Part shown: positions 1 through 11,454 of the stretch, piece by piece
Layout: each line of letters opens with the position of its first letter
How positions within the stretch are numbered: position 1 is the first letter of the stretch
Assembly (NCBI GenBank): GCA_021234155.1
Contig: JAJEKV010000001.1
Span: 18,867,382-18,931,381 of the forward strand
Length of the DNA: 64,000 bases
Direction of reading: 5' to 3'
DNA from: Isoetes taiwanensis
Lineage: Eukaryota > Streptophyta > Lycopodiopsida > Isoetales > Isoetaceae
The notes under the pieces: model-generated
What the model saw: only the letters and a program-made list of their open reading frames with translations
Databases searched by the model: none
What the model was told of the DNA's origin: nothing
Made by a program: the position numbers and the translations under genes

Positions 1-2431
1 AAAAGAGAAGTCAAAGAGAGAAGACCCCTAGTCAAAGATTGGAAGACCTCCAAAGAGTATGATATTTTGTCACCTTTTGAGATTTTGGGATTATCTTAAA
101 GTTCTTGGCTCGAGAAGGCATTGTTCACATCCATACTCACACCTCATATCCTTTCTTCATCCCATTCATCCTATTTCCTTAGCTCAAAGTTTTTTTTCCT
201 AGGTCAAATCTCACACACTCCATATTTCATGCTCATGCACCATGTGAACACATCCATCACACATACACTTCATAATCCATCACCATGCACATGAGAAGCT
301 TGAAAAGGCTACTCCAAAAAGGTCAATCACAAGCCAATTTCGTCATTCTCTCTCTAAAAAAGAAAAAAGAAGAGGAGAGAAGGTCAAAAGATTCATCACA
401 TCATTAGTTCAAGACCAAAGTAATGGTCAAAAACCAAGTGTCAAAGAGCCTAAGTTGGCTACCTCGAAAAAAGGCTAGGTCAAGGTCGAAAAGTCACCAT
501 TTAATGCCACCTTACAATCAAAATCATTTACACCATCCACATCATCACCAAGTCACCTAACACGTGTCATTCACACTTTTGTACACTTCATCAAGATTCG
601 ACCTAGGGAAACTTTCTTTGACACCCTGCCTTCCACATCACCATGCCACATCATCACCATTGCCAAGTCATCACCCTCATGCCACTTCATCTTGTATACC
701 ATGGAAAATGGGCCAAAAAATAAAGTTGGCTATTTTCAAATTTTGTTTTTTCCACCTGAAAGCTCGCAAAAAAGTATACAAAAAGGTGGTCAAAACTCCT
801 CATTTTGACCACATCTAACCCTTGATTTAGGCATTCTTGGAATTCACGCCACACTTCATTTCTGCAAAAAATTGGCTTGGTTGCCCCCCCAAATCCACAT
901 CATTTTTCTGGCCAACCCTACCTCGCCATGTGGAAATCCGCCGAGCCCATTTTTTCCTGTAAGCCTGTGGGATATACATTTTGGTTTTTTTCAAGAACCC
1001 TAAGGAATTTATGGCAAGATCCGAAACTCTAGCCTAACTAACAGGGAAATCATGACCAAACCGGCCCGATTTAATCTTTTTTATGCCAAGAACCTCACTA
1101 AGAACGGTAAAAACTCCATTTGTTACTGTCAGACAAGATTGGAGCCATGCAAAGGGGGTTTATTCGAAAAGGGGACATCAGTTAGTAAGGTAATCATGGC
1201 TACAACACCTCAACTGACTATTCTACAGGTCAAGAAAAATTCTAGCAGGCAGAGAAGGCCAGATCCAATCCATTTCATCAAGAACCGACCAGAAATTGTC
1301 GGGTTTAAGGGAACGATCAGGCTTCAGGGATTCTTCGAGCACCACAGCGCCTTGAGTGATCAAATCCAGCATCCTAATGATTGGAATGACCTCTGTCTGC
1401 CCTGCATTGCCTCCTTGTGTTAGATTTCTTGAAGATCTGATGCAATAAAGTCTTATATTATCCTTTGAAGTTATGTATTACCTTTGATTCATACATTTCG
1501 TGAATTTTCCTATGCCAAATTGCTGGGAAATTCATTCATTGTAAACCTTGGAAGCTCCTTTGAATGAAAATTTGAAGTTGGTGAAGAATGTGCATTGTGT
1601 TGATCCAAAGTTCGAGTATTGGAAGCACCATCTATGCCAACAACAAAACTATCTGTGGTTTGTATGAGTTATCTTAGTTTAAATTTTAATCTAGAGTGTA
1701 CATTTCAATATTGCATTGTTTAGTTACTAGGAATTCCTTCTAAAATCCAAATAATTAGCCGAACAACATTTTGTGTCAGGTCTTCTTCACCTACAGCCTG
1801 TACCCATCTCCAGCAAGCTGTTTCCTTTTTATAAAAGTAAAAAAATTATGTTAAGCCTTATCTCAAAACTTGTTTTCTAGTTCTGTCTCAGACTGTCACA
1901 AAAAAATATGCAAAAAATTGCATTTTTGCACACACTAGCAATCTTTCTGTTGTTTTAAGTTGATGCACATGTCCTATAGGTTATGCAGAGGGTATCAAAG
2001 AAAGAAATTCTAAAAGAATCCTCACACTCTCTCATTTGCAAATTTGAGCTCTCTGCCAGTTCTATTGACCAAAAATTGACCCAGTCAGAAGGCGTATTTT
2101 CACCTAGTTCTGGTCAACCATTTGCCTTTGACTTTTGCAAAAATCTTCCAGAGTCTTCTGAGGACTTATTGCAAGTGGGTAAAAGCATGAAAGGGTGTCT
2201 ATAAATGTAGCCCTTTTTGTACATATACATATGTACCGAATGCACATTTTTGGAATAACTGTCATCATGACCAGCTAGTAACTGCCATGATTAATGGCTA
2301 TCCACTACTCTGAACCCGCAATTATCGGATTTTGAAATTCTTTCCCAAATTCTTTCTTGGTTTGCCTCTCGTTCACTATCCCGCCCCTGCCTTCTCTGCT
2401 TGGATTCCGATCACGAATTCTTCATCTAGCT
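1..2431. other. No recognisable gene
   Basis: I see no domain, splice-consistent exon set or terminal repeat in this AT-rich stretch. The open frames at 564-818, 1052-1423 and 1983-2204 are short, lack family motifs and have no supporting neighbours. The right part may be the upstream flank of the gene that begins near 2432. It could equally be an eroded LTR or other repeat, but no partner copy lies in this window. Confidence 0.5.
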
Positions 2432-2782
2432 ATGGCCCCAAAACGCCCCCAGATGAGTGCTTGCTCATCACCACAGCCCAAGCAAGATGCCGGTGCTTCC
2501 GGCGTGGGAATTTTACCTCCAAGGAGTTTACGTTTGGGTTCCGAGGTGATCCAAGCCAAAGACCTCCGCGGAGAAACATCAGAGGCCCACATACCCAACC
2601 TAGAGATGGTTATGAGCGAGGTATGGGGTGAAGCTCCAAAAAAGCGACGAGGATTCAAGGAAGGGAGAATCCGAACGCATGGAAAGATGATTTTTAAATA
2701 TTATGAATTGGTTTATGGCAAGAAACGGGTTACAAACCATTATATTTCAACCTATTTTGCCGAGCATTTGCTCTTCACTTGA
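2432..2782 (+). CDS. Unrecognised N-terminal ORF of the gene later split by the gypsy element
   Basis: The frame opens at an ATG giving MAPKRPQMSACSSP and runs about 116 residues. It has a Ser/Pro/Gln-rich start and then a basic stretch (EAPKKRRGFKEGRIRTHGKM) that could act as a nuclear signal. I do not recognise a domain. A longer upstream ATG at 2357 is in frame but adds a hydrophobic segment with no clear role. I take it as the first exon of the plus-strand gene that resumes at 4284-5195 and 18799-19600, from orientation and spacing only. It could be an unrelated fragment. Confidence 0.35.
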   Translation: MAPKRPQMSACSSPQPKQDAGASGVGILPPRSLRLGSEVIQAKDLRGETSEAHIPNLEMVMSEVWGEAPKKRRGFKEGRIRTHGKMIFKYYELVYGKKRVTNHYISTYFAEHLLFT

Positions 2783-3522
2783 AGGGACGGCTTGTTGATT
2801 GGATGGGCGTGGCTAGGACCGCCAAAGATCTTGCCAAAACCCTCGATTCAGGCGTTCTGAGAGGACCCTACACGGGTAAATCCTCAACTATCAAACGGGA
2901 CATCGTATTGCGGTGAGAATATTAGAGCCCGGCTTATTCTAGATCGGATGTTGACACAATAAAGCGATTACTTAAGCATGGGTTGGAGGAGAAAACTAAC
3001 CTATTGAATGAAGTAGAAGCCTTGGGAAGAAAAAAGGAGGGATGCATTGAAGGTCATCACCGGATTGAGGGTAGAAAGGATATGCTATCCAGAAGATCTG
3101 CAGCAGATCTGCCGAAAAATAGATGAGACAAAACAGAATTTGACAAATTGTCCCGGGATCCTGCTTTGGAAATGCTTTGTTATGTTTGAGTGTTGAAGTA
3201 CAAGTTGGAAGACTTGGTTATGAGTAGACATGATAAAGAACAACACTCTTCTAAGCTAGAAATTGGTTTGCGGGGAAGCAACTAAAGACATTGAAAGGCA
3301 TGAAATCTCAATTGAACAAGCAAAGGAAAAACTTAATTGCATTGAATTGGTTCGGGAAAGGCATTCACAGATTTTGGATTTCATGGGGAGAGCAGGACCT
3401 ATTGTTACGCACCCGAGGCCCCTACCCTGTAGAGGAGCTACTTCTATAGAGCAGTTCATCACATTAGGTTCATGTATACTGTTGTGGCCAAGGCTTTGGC
3501 AAAACCGGTTTGTTCTTTGCTA
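2761..3522 (+). pseudogene. Frame-shifted continuation of the unrecognised gene
   Basis: From 2761 another frame carries a protein-like stretch (ALHLKGRLVDWMGVARTAKD, then a K/T/S-rich part) up to a TGA at 2914-2916. That TGA overlaps a plausible splice donor (TTGCG|GTGAGA). Further pieces, such as a charged coiled segment near 2960-3060 and ORF 3263-3523, lie in other frames. The series looks like exons of one protein with indels or unseen introns. I cannot name it. Protein-like composition across three frames argues for real but decayed coding sequence. Confidence 0.3.
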
Positions 3523-3689
3523 GCTCCATGCAGAGATGCTTATTGCCTCTTACGCTTGTGTTATCCGGTCCATGAAAGACGAGAATTGCATAAAAGGTTG
3601 CATCCGGGATGAGGGCATTGAATTCAGCTTGGTTTCCGGGCTTTGTGAAAGGTATGCATTGCTCTCAACTAATTTAAACTTATATTTCT

Positions 3690-4180
3690 CTTCATTCATA
3701 TTTGTTATTGTACCGCATAGTTCTACATGTATGGCTTTTGATTGCATTGCTATTCCTTGTACATGTATAACTTTTTAGTGTACATCGTAGCAGAGGTACA
3801 TAGGCATATATTTGCTTGTTTATTGATGCTTTTATTTTTGAGCTTGGATTTGCAGGTTGTATCAGGTTGTACATGTCTCTAATGGAGTCTACATCCGCAA
3901 ATAGATGTACATGCATTTATCTTTAGAGTGCATCGTAGATGGATTCATAAGTATGTGCATTTTTACATATATGTGTTTTTTTTTTGGCATAGATCTACAT
4001 TCCCTAACTGGATACACGGGTACATCTCGGGTACATCATTGTACATCTGGGTACATTGATGTACCTTTATGTACATTGAGGAACATGTACATGTACATTT
4101 GGCTATAGTTAAATGTAGTTACTTACATTTGGTACATTCTATGTACATGAAATGTACATGCTTGGCCGAGGATGTACCAT
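3690..4180. repeat. GTACAT-rich low-complexity region
   Basis: About 15 copies of GTACAT occur within 490 bp, many as TGTACAT, often spaced 9-12 bp in the 4010-4100 part. The motif core TGTACA is its own reverse complement. It lies between coding pieces of the split gene, so it may sit in an intron. The same motif clusters at 21539-21605 and 27175-27700. Confidence 0.7.
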
Positions 4181-4283
4181 ATATTTCTCATTAGTTACGT
4201 TTTCATGTTCTTTTATGTCTATTGAAATTTAGATCATTTGTTTGTTTGCGGATGAGGTCGTTCCTATCCCGTAAGCAGCTTTA

Positions 4284-4858
4284 ATGGCTGATGTTCTTGA
4301 GCCATCTGCAGATCGACTCTCTTTTCGCGATTTTCTCGAGCATAATAAGCGGGGCCAGATCCGTAGACCCTCTACCTTCGACTCCGGATCACCAATGACA
4401 TTTTCGATTGCGATAATAGAACAATGCGCCTTGGTGCCTTTCGAACATGGCAAAGTGAAGTTGAGGAAATTGAGAGGATGGCACTTGAGAAAGCTAAAAG
4501 CGGTGCGGTCGCGAGAGCCTTCAATGGCTGGCGCAAGTAGAAAATCTTTCATCACCAAGTGCTAAATTAGTAATTGGAGAAGCTAAGAAAGATTCACACG
4601 TCTCGGCATCATCTGCGGGTCCCGATTACGGACTGTTACGGAAAAAGCTACAAAGGACCACAGATCCAGATTTTAACCCGGAGATACCGGGGAAGAGGAA
4701 GCCGAGTTGGTAGTTGAGTCCACTCAAAGAGGAGGCAAAAGAATCTTTGGTGATGGCACTCCAAAAGGAAAAAAACAGCAAAATCTCCAAAGCAACAAAA
4801 AATGTCCTCCGAAAAGAAAATCTCCGGGCAAAAAAGTGCCACCACCACCTAGAAAGAG
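4284..4858 (+). CDS. Internal coding pieces of the split gene, ending at a splice donor
   Basis: The frame from 4284 (MADVLEPSADRLSFRDFLEH...) runs to 4565. A second frame (about 4707-4858) is Lys/Pro-rich and ends at AAAGAG|GTATGT, a strong plant donor at 4858/4859. The Lys/Pro-rich part looks like a disordered basic linker. The two frames differ by an indel or an unseen intron near 4570-4700. No catalytic motif is visible. Placement upstream of the Ulp1-like exons suggests the N-terminal regulatory half of that protein, which is inference. Confidence 0.4.
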
Positions 4859-4930
4859 GTATGTCCAAGATGAACTAATTTTGTTAAACATCTCGCATTT
4901 ATGGTAATTAACCACATTTTTTGTGCATAG

Positions 4931-5078
4931 GACACGATCACGGCCGTGAAGGAAGGCGATCCCGATCCTTCCGAAGTCGGAAGGAAGAGGAAGAGGATCT
5001 ACAAGCAACTATTGATGTGATAACAAATAAGGTGCAGCAGTCCTCAGAAGATGCTGAAACAGGTGATGAATTTACAAG
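4931..5078 (+). CDS. Exon of the split gene
   Basis: The exon is bounded by an acceptor (tttttgtgcatag) before 4931 and a donor (TTTACAAG|GTGAGT) after 5078. It encodes an acidic/basic, Ser-rich segment ending SSEDAETGDEFT. Its phase fits the next exon at 5145, giving DEFT-S-LVNRLKRL without a stop. No domain is recognised. Confidence 0.5.
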
Positions 5079-5144
5079 GTGAGTAATATACAATTGATTA
5101 CAATAGATATATTCTTTTGCTAATGCTGTTGTTTCCTTGTACAG

Positions 5145-5195
5145 TTTAGTGAACCGACTGAAAAGGTTGGTTCCATTCACTCCTTATAGGGACTG
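5145..5195 (+). CDS. Exon of the split gene, 5' part, cut by the gypsy insertion
   Basis: The acceptor ttccttgtacag ends at 5144. The exon reads SLVNRLKRLVPFTPYRDC and is interrupted at 5195/5196 by the LTR element. The same codon phase continues at 18799 (CPPKPAPSIFQSDVDEF...). The join is seamless when one copy of the 5 bp duplication GACTG is kept. This shows directly that the retrotransposon landed in an exon in antisense orientation. Confidence 0.6.
5191..5195. repeat. Target-site duplication GACTG, left copy
   Basis: GACTG directly precedes TGTGACGTCCCC (left LTR start). The same five bases follow the right LTR end (GGAACGTCACA). A 5 bp duplication is usual for LTR retrotransposons. 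Confidence 0.85.
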
Positions 5196-7001
5196 TGTGA
5201 CGTCCCCTACTCGTATACGGTGCCCTCACCGTATACAAACAGGAGTTCATCCCCCATACCAGCTCCATGCTAATACAGGGCCCTCCACATGACACTGCAA
5301 CCGTGACGGGTTCCAGTGGGAAGAGTGGAAGGGTCATTGCACCCCGTCTCCCTCAGGGCCTACCTAGCTGCGGAAGCGTAAACATACATGTCAGTAGCAC
5401 ATACATCAATATCATATGACCATCACGAAGGATGGCCCTCCACATATCTGCATAGACAAGGATCAGCACATCACATAGGGAATCCTACCCAAGGCTCAGA
5501 CTCAAAGGAATGACTGACGGCTTGGGTCTCCAGAGCTCATTGCAGACAGAATTCATGGCAATGGATTTGGCTGGCACATGAACATGGCTTAGGGTTGTCC
5601 ACTCCATCCGCCCCTCCTGCGTACACTTTGCAGATAGGTTGAAGAACTTCGGGGTTGGACCGTAGGCTCACGGGATCATAGCCAAAGGGGCTATAGCCGT
5701 GTTACATCTCCCTGCACTCGATGAGGCGTGTAGGGAGGTTTCTCTCCCACCGATGATCAATGCCATAGCAGGCGCACTAGAGGACACCAACCGTCTGCAT
5801 TCGATTTTAACCCACTTGAAGGGAACTACCACCACGCGACCGGTCCGACCCTCGTGCAAGACAACCACCGCATTAATGGGGACCTCGGGCTGAAACCCCG
5901 GTGGCACCGCCGCCTGTGCACGGGCTCTTATCCCCAACGGTAAAGTCGAACTCATACTGTGGTGCACGCAGCCCCCGAGTATTAAGCTTAAATGGCAAAG
6001 TGCTCTCGGGTAGACTTTACATCCCGAGAGCAACCGCTATGGACACGCGACCACCCTTATCAACCGGTTCGACCCCTAAGAACACAACACAAAGTGGGCT
6101 ATTGCACGCAGCCGCAAGTAATCTGCAGCTAGAGAGGCTACTCTAGGAGCATCAACTACAAAGCTTTAGGTCTCTACCCCCTTCCCAATACAAGGAGTTC
6201 ACAGAGATACATCATCCATGTACATCACGGAAGAACTAAAGAACAAGATCTAATCTATATCATAGAGTTAGGTTCTTTAGTTAGAATCTGCTATCTAGAG
6301 TTCTAGAGGGCTTCTATGGGCAACTTAATAGGCTAAACCTCTTGATTCAATGACTAAAAGCAGGGGTTTAGACTATCTAATTGGCCAAATACGATCCTTG
6401 AGAGACTCCTCCCGACTGAGCTCGACCATCCCTGGAAACGCTTCGAATCTAGAGAAACTAAGGTTGCGATTCTCCCGGTCAGTTCGGGATGCGGTTTTGG
6501 CCGTTGAGGCGACCAAAGCAGAAGAGTTCGAAACCCTAAAATCGAAAATTAGGTTAGTTAGGGTTTCCAACCCTATATAGACAAGGGGTGGCTAGGGTTT
6601 CCAATTATCCCCTTTTGGCATGTGGGATAATTGGTAATGGGCCCACTTGCCTTTAAAGGGCTAGGTGGCCAAATGCCCACATGGAAATGTGTGTACCCAA
6701 ATGTGCTCACATGGAAATGTGTGCACATTAATGAATGTGTACATTGGAAAATGTGCACATTACTTGCACCTATGGGTATGGCCCACTTGGCATCAAGTGG
6801 CCACATGGAAATGTGTGCCCACATTAATGTGTACATTGGAAAATGTGCACATTAATACTAATGCACATTCTTAGCAAGTTGCCCCCTAGGGCTACCCACT
6901 TGGCTATACGTTGGCGTACCGTCAATGAGGGGTGGCGTGTGCGGCGACGCGGGCGATTACAATATACGCCCTGAGCGATATCGTGGCTTTGGAACGTCAC
7001 A
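5196..7001 (-). repeat. 3' LTR of the gypsy chromovirus
   Basis: 1806 bp, starting TGTGACGTC and ending ACGTCACA, alike along its full length to 16980-18798. The termini are complementary (TGTGACGT/ACGTCACA). It contains the palindromic TATA-like CTATATAG at 6573-6580 and a patch of short repeats at 6680-6870. A purine tract on the minus strand abuts its inner end. Many one-base differences from the other LTR point to age or sequence error. Confidence 0.9.
6675..6875. repeat. Short repeats inside the LTR (left copy)
   Basis: Units of the type ACATGGAAATGTGT and ACATTGGAAAATGTGCACATT recur several times. Both contain self-complementary cores (ACATNNAAATGT, GTGCAC). The same patch is present at 18470-18665 in the other LTR with very few differences, so it was part of the element when it inserted. 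An enhancer-like role in U3 is inference. Confidence 0.75.
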
Positions 7002-7012
7002 TTCTCCCCACC
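7002..7012 (-). other. Polypurine tract of the gypsy element
   Basis: On the minus strand GGTGGGGAGAA directly precedes the 3' LTR start TGTGACGTT. Position, strand and composition fit the primer site for plus-strand DNA synthesis. Confidence 0.75.
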
Positions 7013-7877
7013 TTGAAATGATCTTTGTCCGCGACATCGTGGTTTCCCCACCTTGGAATCTTCCTAACTTTGCAATCAACCGATGCATATGATATACTCC
7101 TATAATACTTACACATTTATTACAATTACCTCAAGGTAATATTTTTTTATGACATTATTACATCATTATATTATGAAATAACTTATCAATTCACGATATT
7201 ACTAGACAATTTACTCCAAACTTCACTTAACATTACGATTAAGTTTATCAAAATTTAAAATTAACGTTCGAGGCACTCTTCATTCCTTGCAACACATTCC
7301 AACAAAATTTGTGTTGCAAGTCTTCGTAGCTCGACCTCCTTGCCCTCCGGAGCGCTCTACTGGCCTGCAGGTCGACACTACGTTAGTACCATTTAATTAT
7401 TAATTAAAATTTTTGGTTATATGGTGACCACCCCACCTATCTACATGGATGCATGGCTAATCTCCCGGCATAGGAAGAGGGTGAATCTTCCATTATGGCC
7501 GCGGAGACAGCGCCTACATGCCTATATGCCGCTCATGCCTACACCTCTAGTTGCCCAGCGTGGAGGATATCCTTCTCGCGTGGGGGGCGCGAAGGATAGA
7601 TTCCTCCTATCAAAGCATATATGGGGCTAAAGGTGCTTTTCCTATGAATGCATTCCTCAATGACCTCCTTTCTCTCGAGGGTCGCCTACTCGCGTGGAAG
7701 CAGTAGACTTTCTAATCTACCTCCCACTTCGCCTAAAGCGCCGGAAACGCGGTCATGCCTACATTGACATTACACCACGCCCTAGAGATCACCATAGTGG
7801 TCCCATCATCGGTAACACGCATGCGACCCATACTAAGCGCAGGTGGCATGCGTAGATTAATCTTAATTATACAAGAA
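7013..7877 (-). other. 3' untranslated part of the gypsy element
   Basis: This lies between the end of the chromodomain frame and the polypurine tract. It is AT-rich near 7080-7300 and GC-richer near 7320-7850. I see no domain. It is long for a 3' UTR and may hold decayed coding sequence. Confidence 0.4.
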
Positions 7878-8420
7878 TTAACCTACACAAATCGACATGC
7901 CTGAGCCGATTTCTTCGGAGATGACCTTGCCGTCCCATTGCTCCATAAAGCGTGGGTGCTTTGCTTTTACTAAATCTTTCTTAAGTACCCACGTGGCGTC
8001 TTCCATCGGTAAGTGTTTCCACTTGACCAAATCTTGGAGGAATTCGATCTCCTCGTTTTTCTTGAAAGCTTTATCAAGAATCAATTGCGGAACTATTTCC
8101 GGTTGTTTCCTCCGCTCATTTCCAACAATGGCATAATCCAAGACGTGCGGATTTGGGGTATGCCTCTTCAAAGCAAACTCACGTGGAAGACCTTATGAAT
8201 CTTTAGGTGTGGCGGCAAGTCTAGCTTGTAGGCTTGATTGCCTAGTTTCTCGACTATTCGAAGGTCCGCCCACCTTGGAGCAAGCTTCTTGCAATTGCCG
8301 ATCCCGAAGCTTTCGCCGCTTCACCTTAATCTTGAGCCAAACATTATCTCCAACTTGAACTCTCTTCTCGTTTCGATGCTTGTCGGCGATGCTCTTTTGG
8401 CGACTTCTTGCTGCTAGCAA
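7878..8420 (-). pseudogene. Integrase C-terminal region with chromodomain
   Basis: The minus-strand frame at 7878-8171 carries a chromodomain-like block: EEIEFLQDLVKWKHLPMEDATWV followed by acidic/aromatic residues and HPRFMEQW (here split by description). The aromatic W of VKWK and the ATW of the second strand match the cage-forming positions of chromodomains. The adjoining frame 8193-8420 carries the GPY-like linker region (VGDNVWLKIKVKRRKLRD). A frameshift separates them. In chromoviruses this module binds modified histones and guides integration. That matters here because the element also encodes an H3-like protein. Confidence 0.7.
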
Positions 8421-9017
8421 ATAGCCACGAACTTCCTCTACAAGGCTGCCGCATATCGGCCAACATCTGGCTGCGAAACTTCCACTTTTTGACGGGGTTG
8501 TGCCAAAGTGTGCGAGTTAAACAGCGATAGCCGTAATTGATCATAAACGGCGACATTTGGGATGATTCCTGCTTGGTGCTATTGTATGCAAACTCCACCA
8601 AGTGAATAAATTCTTCCCACATACCTTGCTTATTCGGACATAGTTTGTGAGTAGCATGTCCTCTAAAATCCTCTGTTGGTCCGCTGCAATGCGGCCATCC
8701 GTGCGAGGATGATATGCCGTGCTCATGGATAGCTTAAAATGCGGATCGTCGCGAAAGAGGTCTTGCCAAAAGGCACTCATGAACCGGATCCACGGGTGGG
8801 AGATGATCTCCCTTGGCATGCCATGAAGCCCGAAGATCTCTTTGGTGAAGAGCTTTCTCGCTGTATCCATGGTCAGTATCGTGGTTACGCAAGGCACAAA
8901 ATGTGCCATCTTCGACAACTTGTCGACCACTACCATTAAGGCATCCTTGCCTCTCACTGTCCTTGGGAGTCCTGTGATGAAATCCATGCTGATTACCTCC
9001 CACTTAGCGTTTGGCAC
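8421..9017 (-). pseudogene. Integrase catalytic core (rve)
   Basis: The frame reads WEVISMDFITGLPRT (first Asp), then VVVDKLSKMAHFVP. The usual SDRD segment is changed to SHPWIRFMSAFWQ, so the second catalytic Asp appears lost. It then reads YHPRTDGR with an altered NQ-LE region (ADQQRILED), where the third acidic residue sits. About 158 residues are continuous, followed by a shifted frame (8344-8622) reading IHLVEFAYNSTKQESS. The order and spacing fit a gypsy integrase, but the catalytic triad is damaged. Confidence 0.8.
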
Positions 9018-9207
9018 CGCTAATGGCTCTAATGCCCCCGGAATTGCTGCTGCTTTCGCCGTGGCGGCATAGCCGACATTCCTTGATGTAGCGAGCTATT
9101 TGCTTCTTCATTCCCGGCCAATAATAGCTGCTGCGCGCACTTTGAAATATGTTTTCATGAATCGCATGGCCGGCTATTGGGCTGTTGTGCGTGTCGTGGA
9201 GGATCAA
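9004..9207 (-). pseudogene. Integrase zinc-binding domain (H2C2)
   Basis: The frame carries H-(x)-HDTHNSPIAGHAIHENIFQ, then YYWPGMKKQIARYIKECRLC, matching the HHCC domain before gypsy integrase. The last cysteine pair is CRLC. It overlaps the core frame start by a few bases because of a frame change. It normally helps bind element ends. Confidence 0.75.
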
Positions 9208-9212
9208 CTTCC

Positions 9213-9741
9213 TTACACGATGATGATTGTTTCACACAACTTGTTCTTATGGTATAACAGGTTGCCTTCCTTCTTATAATGCTTGAAGGCCTCCCCGCTC
9301 TTTATCCGTTCTAGCCTCCTTAGAAAGGCTTGCCCATACCTCCTTGAAATCCACGTCCGTTGGCAAGGACTCTTCAATCCTCTTACCAAAGTTGCTGGAG
9401 AGCGTCGAAATTGCATTGCAATGCACTCTAGTTGTCAGGGGATGCCTTGAAAGCGATCTGCTACCACATTGAGCTTCCCGGCTTGTAAGCTATATGAAAG
9501 TCATATTCCTCAAGGAACTCCATCCATCTCCATTTTGCCTCAGTTAAGGTGTGTGTTTGCGTGAATACATATTGGAGGCTCGATGGTGGGTATCCAATTG
9601 GAACTTCCTTCCCAAGAGATAATGCCTCCATATTCTTAATGCCCCGACAACCAAGCAACTCTTGATGCGTGCGTTGGGTAGCAGCGTCTCGGCGTCGTTC
9701 ATCTTCACGGAATCATATGCTACTACGCGCTCTTCTTGCAT
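9213..9741 (-). pseudogene. RNase H region
   Basis: Minus frames hold VVAYDSVKMNDAET, ALRIWRHYLLGRKFQL and, in a neighbouring frame, WRWMEFLEEYDFHIAYKPGS. These are standard landmarks of gypsy RNase H (YDSRKLN, W-x-HYL-G, W-x-E-L-x-EYDF-I-Y-PG). At least two frameshifts split the domain. In an active element it degrades the RNA of the RNA-DNA hybrid. Confidence 0.75.
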
Positions 9742-9847
9742 AAGCCGCGCCCGTAGCTATCTTACTCGCATCTGTTTGCTACCGGCTTATCTTTCTCGGG
9801 TCCGCGGGGTTAAGGCTGGGGCTATTGTTAAAGCTTCCTTCAGCAGT

Positions 9848-10532
9848 TCAAACCCCTTTTGGGCTTTCTTGTGCCAATGCTCTACCCAATCTTTCACCTT
9901 CTGCCCTCGTCGAGTGCATTAATGGGGCTGCTATCTTAGCAAAGTTCTTCACGAACTTCTGTAGTACCCTGCTAGGCGAAGAAGCTTCGACTTCATGCAC
10001 ATTCTTCGGTGACCCTTTGATAGCCGGCCTCAATCTTGGCGAGGGTGTCTGTTGAGATGCCTTGCCTGGGAGATCACATGACCTAGATACTCCACCTTTC
10101 TTTGCGAAGTGGCACCCGACAACTTGCATTATAGCCCCGGTGCCTCTTCAACTTCTCTAGCACTCTTCTCAAGTGTTGTGCGTGCTCTTCAAGGGATCCG
10201 CTATACACCAAAATGTCGCCAAAGAAAACAATCACAAAGGTGTCCAAGAACTCCCTCGAAGATATCGTTCATGAGCCTCATGAACGTTATGGGGCATTTG
10301 ATAAGCCGAAAGGCATTCGCGGAACTCATAATGCCCATACCGGCGTTCTGAAGGCGGTCTTATGGATATCTTCTTCCTTTATCCCGATCGATGATATCCC
10401 GACCTTAAGTCGATTTTGGAGAAGATCTTTTGCACCTTGGAGCTGATCCATCAAGTCGCCCGATCTTGGGAGCGCGCATTTGTTCTTAATGGTGTGCTTA
10501 TTCAACTGTCTATAGTCTATGCACATCCTCAA
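9848..10532 (-). pseudogene. Reverse transcriptase palm and fingers
   Basis: The frame at 10326-10532 gives [20 protein letters not shown] and then [13 protein letters not shown], the classical gypsy RT blocks. Near 10205-10235 another frame gives FFGDILVYS in place of F-x-DDILVYS, so one catalytic aspartate is changed. The thumb/connection follows (FVKNFAKIAAPL). The frame changes several times and the domain is inactive in this copy. Confidence 0.8.
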
Positions 10533-10652
10533 GGATCCATCCTTCTTCTTGACAAAAAGAATGGGCGCTCCAAGCGAGAGACACTAGGTCTAATGAAACC
10601 TAGGTCAAGCAGCTCCGCCGCGCTTCTTCAGCCCGACAACTCCCCGTGGTTG

Positions 10653-11270
10653 TCATTCTATATGGAGCCTTGCTTGTTGGTTTTGTTCCGTGTTCGAAAG
10701 TGCTATTTCGCTTTTCGACTCTATAAGGAGGGAGCTGCTTGATCTCATCCGAAAGAGATCATGGAACTCCGTGATTAGCTGAGATACTTGCCCGGCAACT
10801 TGCTGGGCGTTGTCTTCCTTGCTTCCTCCGATTCGGCTCACTAATCTCAAGCTTGAAGATGTATGCCACTTGCTCACTCTTGATGCACTTGGACGGCCGT
10901 TTAGAAGACATGCATCGCATGATGGGAACAACAATTTTTGTTATCTCAATGATCTTGCCGTCGGGCGTTGGAAAGGTCACCTTCCGCTTTCCCGATCGAT
11001 AATGGCCCCGGCTGGCCCAAGGTATTCCATTCCTATGATCAAGTCATACTTTCCAATGCCCATTACCTCTGCTCCCATCCGGATATTAATCCTCGGCAAG
11101 TCGATGTCGGTTAATTCTCTTTTTGCCCGTCGCTTTTACTTGCACCACTTGCTAAAATAACGGGTCTTGGCTTTGACTTTAGCGGCTTCAACTTCAACAT
11201 CCGAACCATTACGGGGATGCAAAGTTATGGCTACTTCCCGAGTCTATCAAGACTATGAATGACTTAGCTT
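10653..11270 (-). pseudogene. Aspartic protease and protease-RT linker
   Basis: At about 11221-11260 the minus strand encodes SFIVLIDSGSSHNFASP, with the D-S/T-G active-site triad of retroviral-type proteases. Downstream frames give GKVTFPTPDGK and ITEFHDLFR, typical of the protease end and the linker before RT. Stops and shifts separate these blocks. The protease would cut the Gag-Pol polyprotein. Confidence 0.7.
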
Positions 11271-11454
11271 TAGCCTTCCCCTCGTGGAAATTACCTTATC
11301 TTGGCTCTCGCTTGCTCACGTATCTATTGCGGCAAAGATATGACACTCACCCCTGAATATAGTCGCGGGCCTCTTCCGCCGCCGTCCGGGCGGGGCTTCC
11401 CAATCTCCCAACTCCGCTAGAGCTGCACTCATGGCGTAGGGGCGGTTTTTTGTT

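Noticed and set aside
6631-6874. Plus frames in the LTR with CVYPNVLTWKCVHINECVHW-type repeats
   Set aside because: They arise from the short DNA repeats in the LTR and are present in both LTRs on either strand. No gene.
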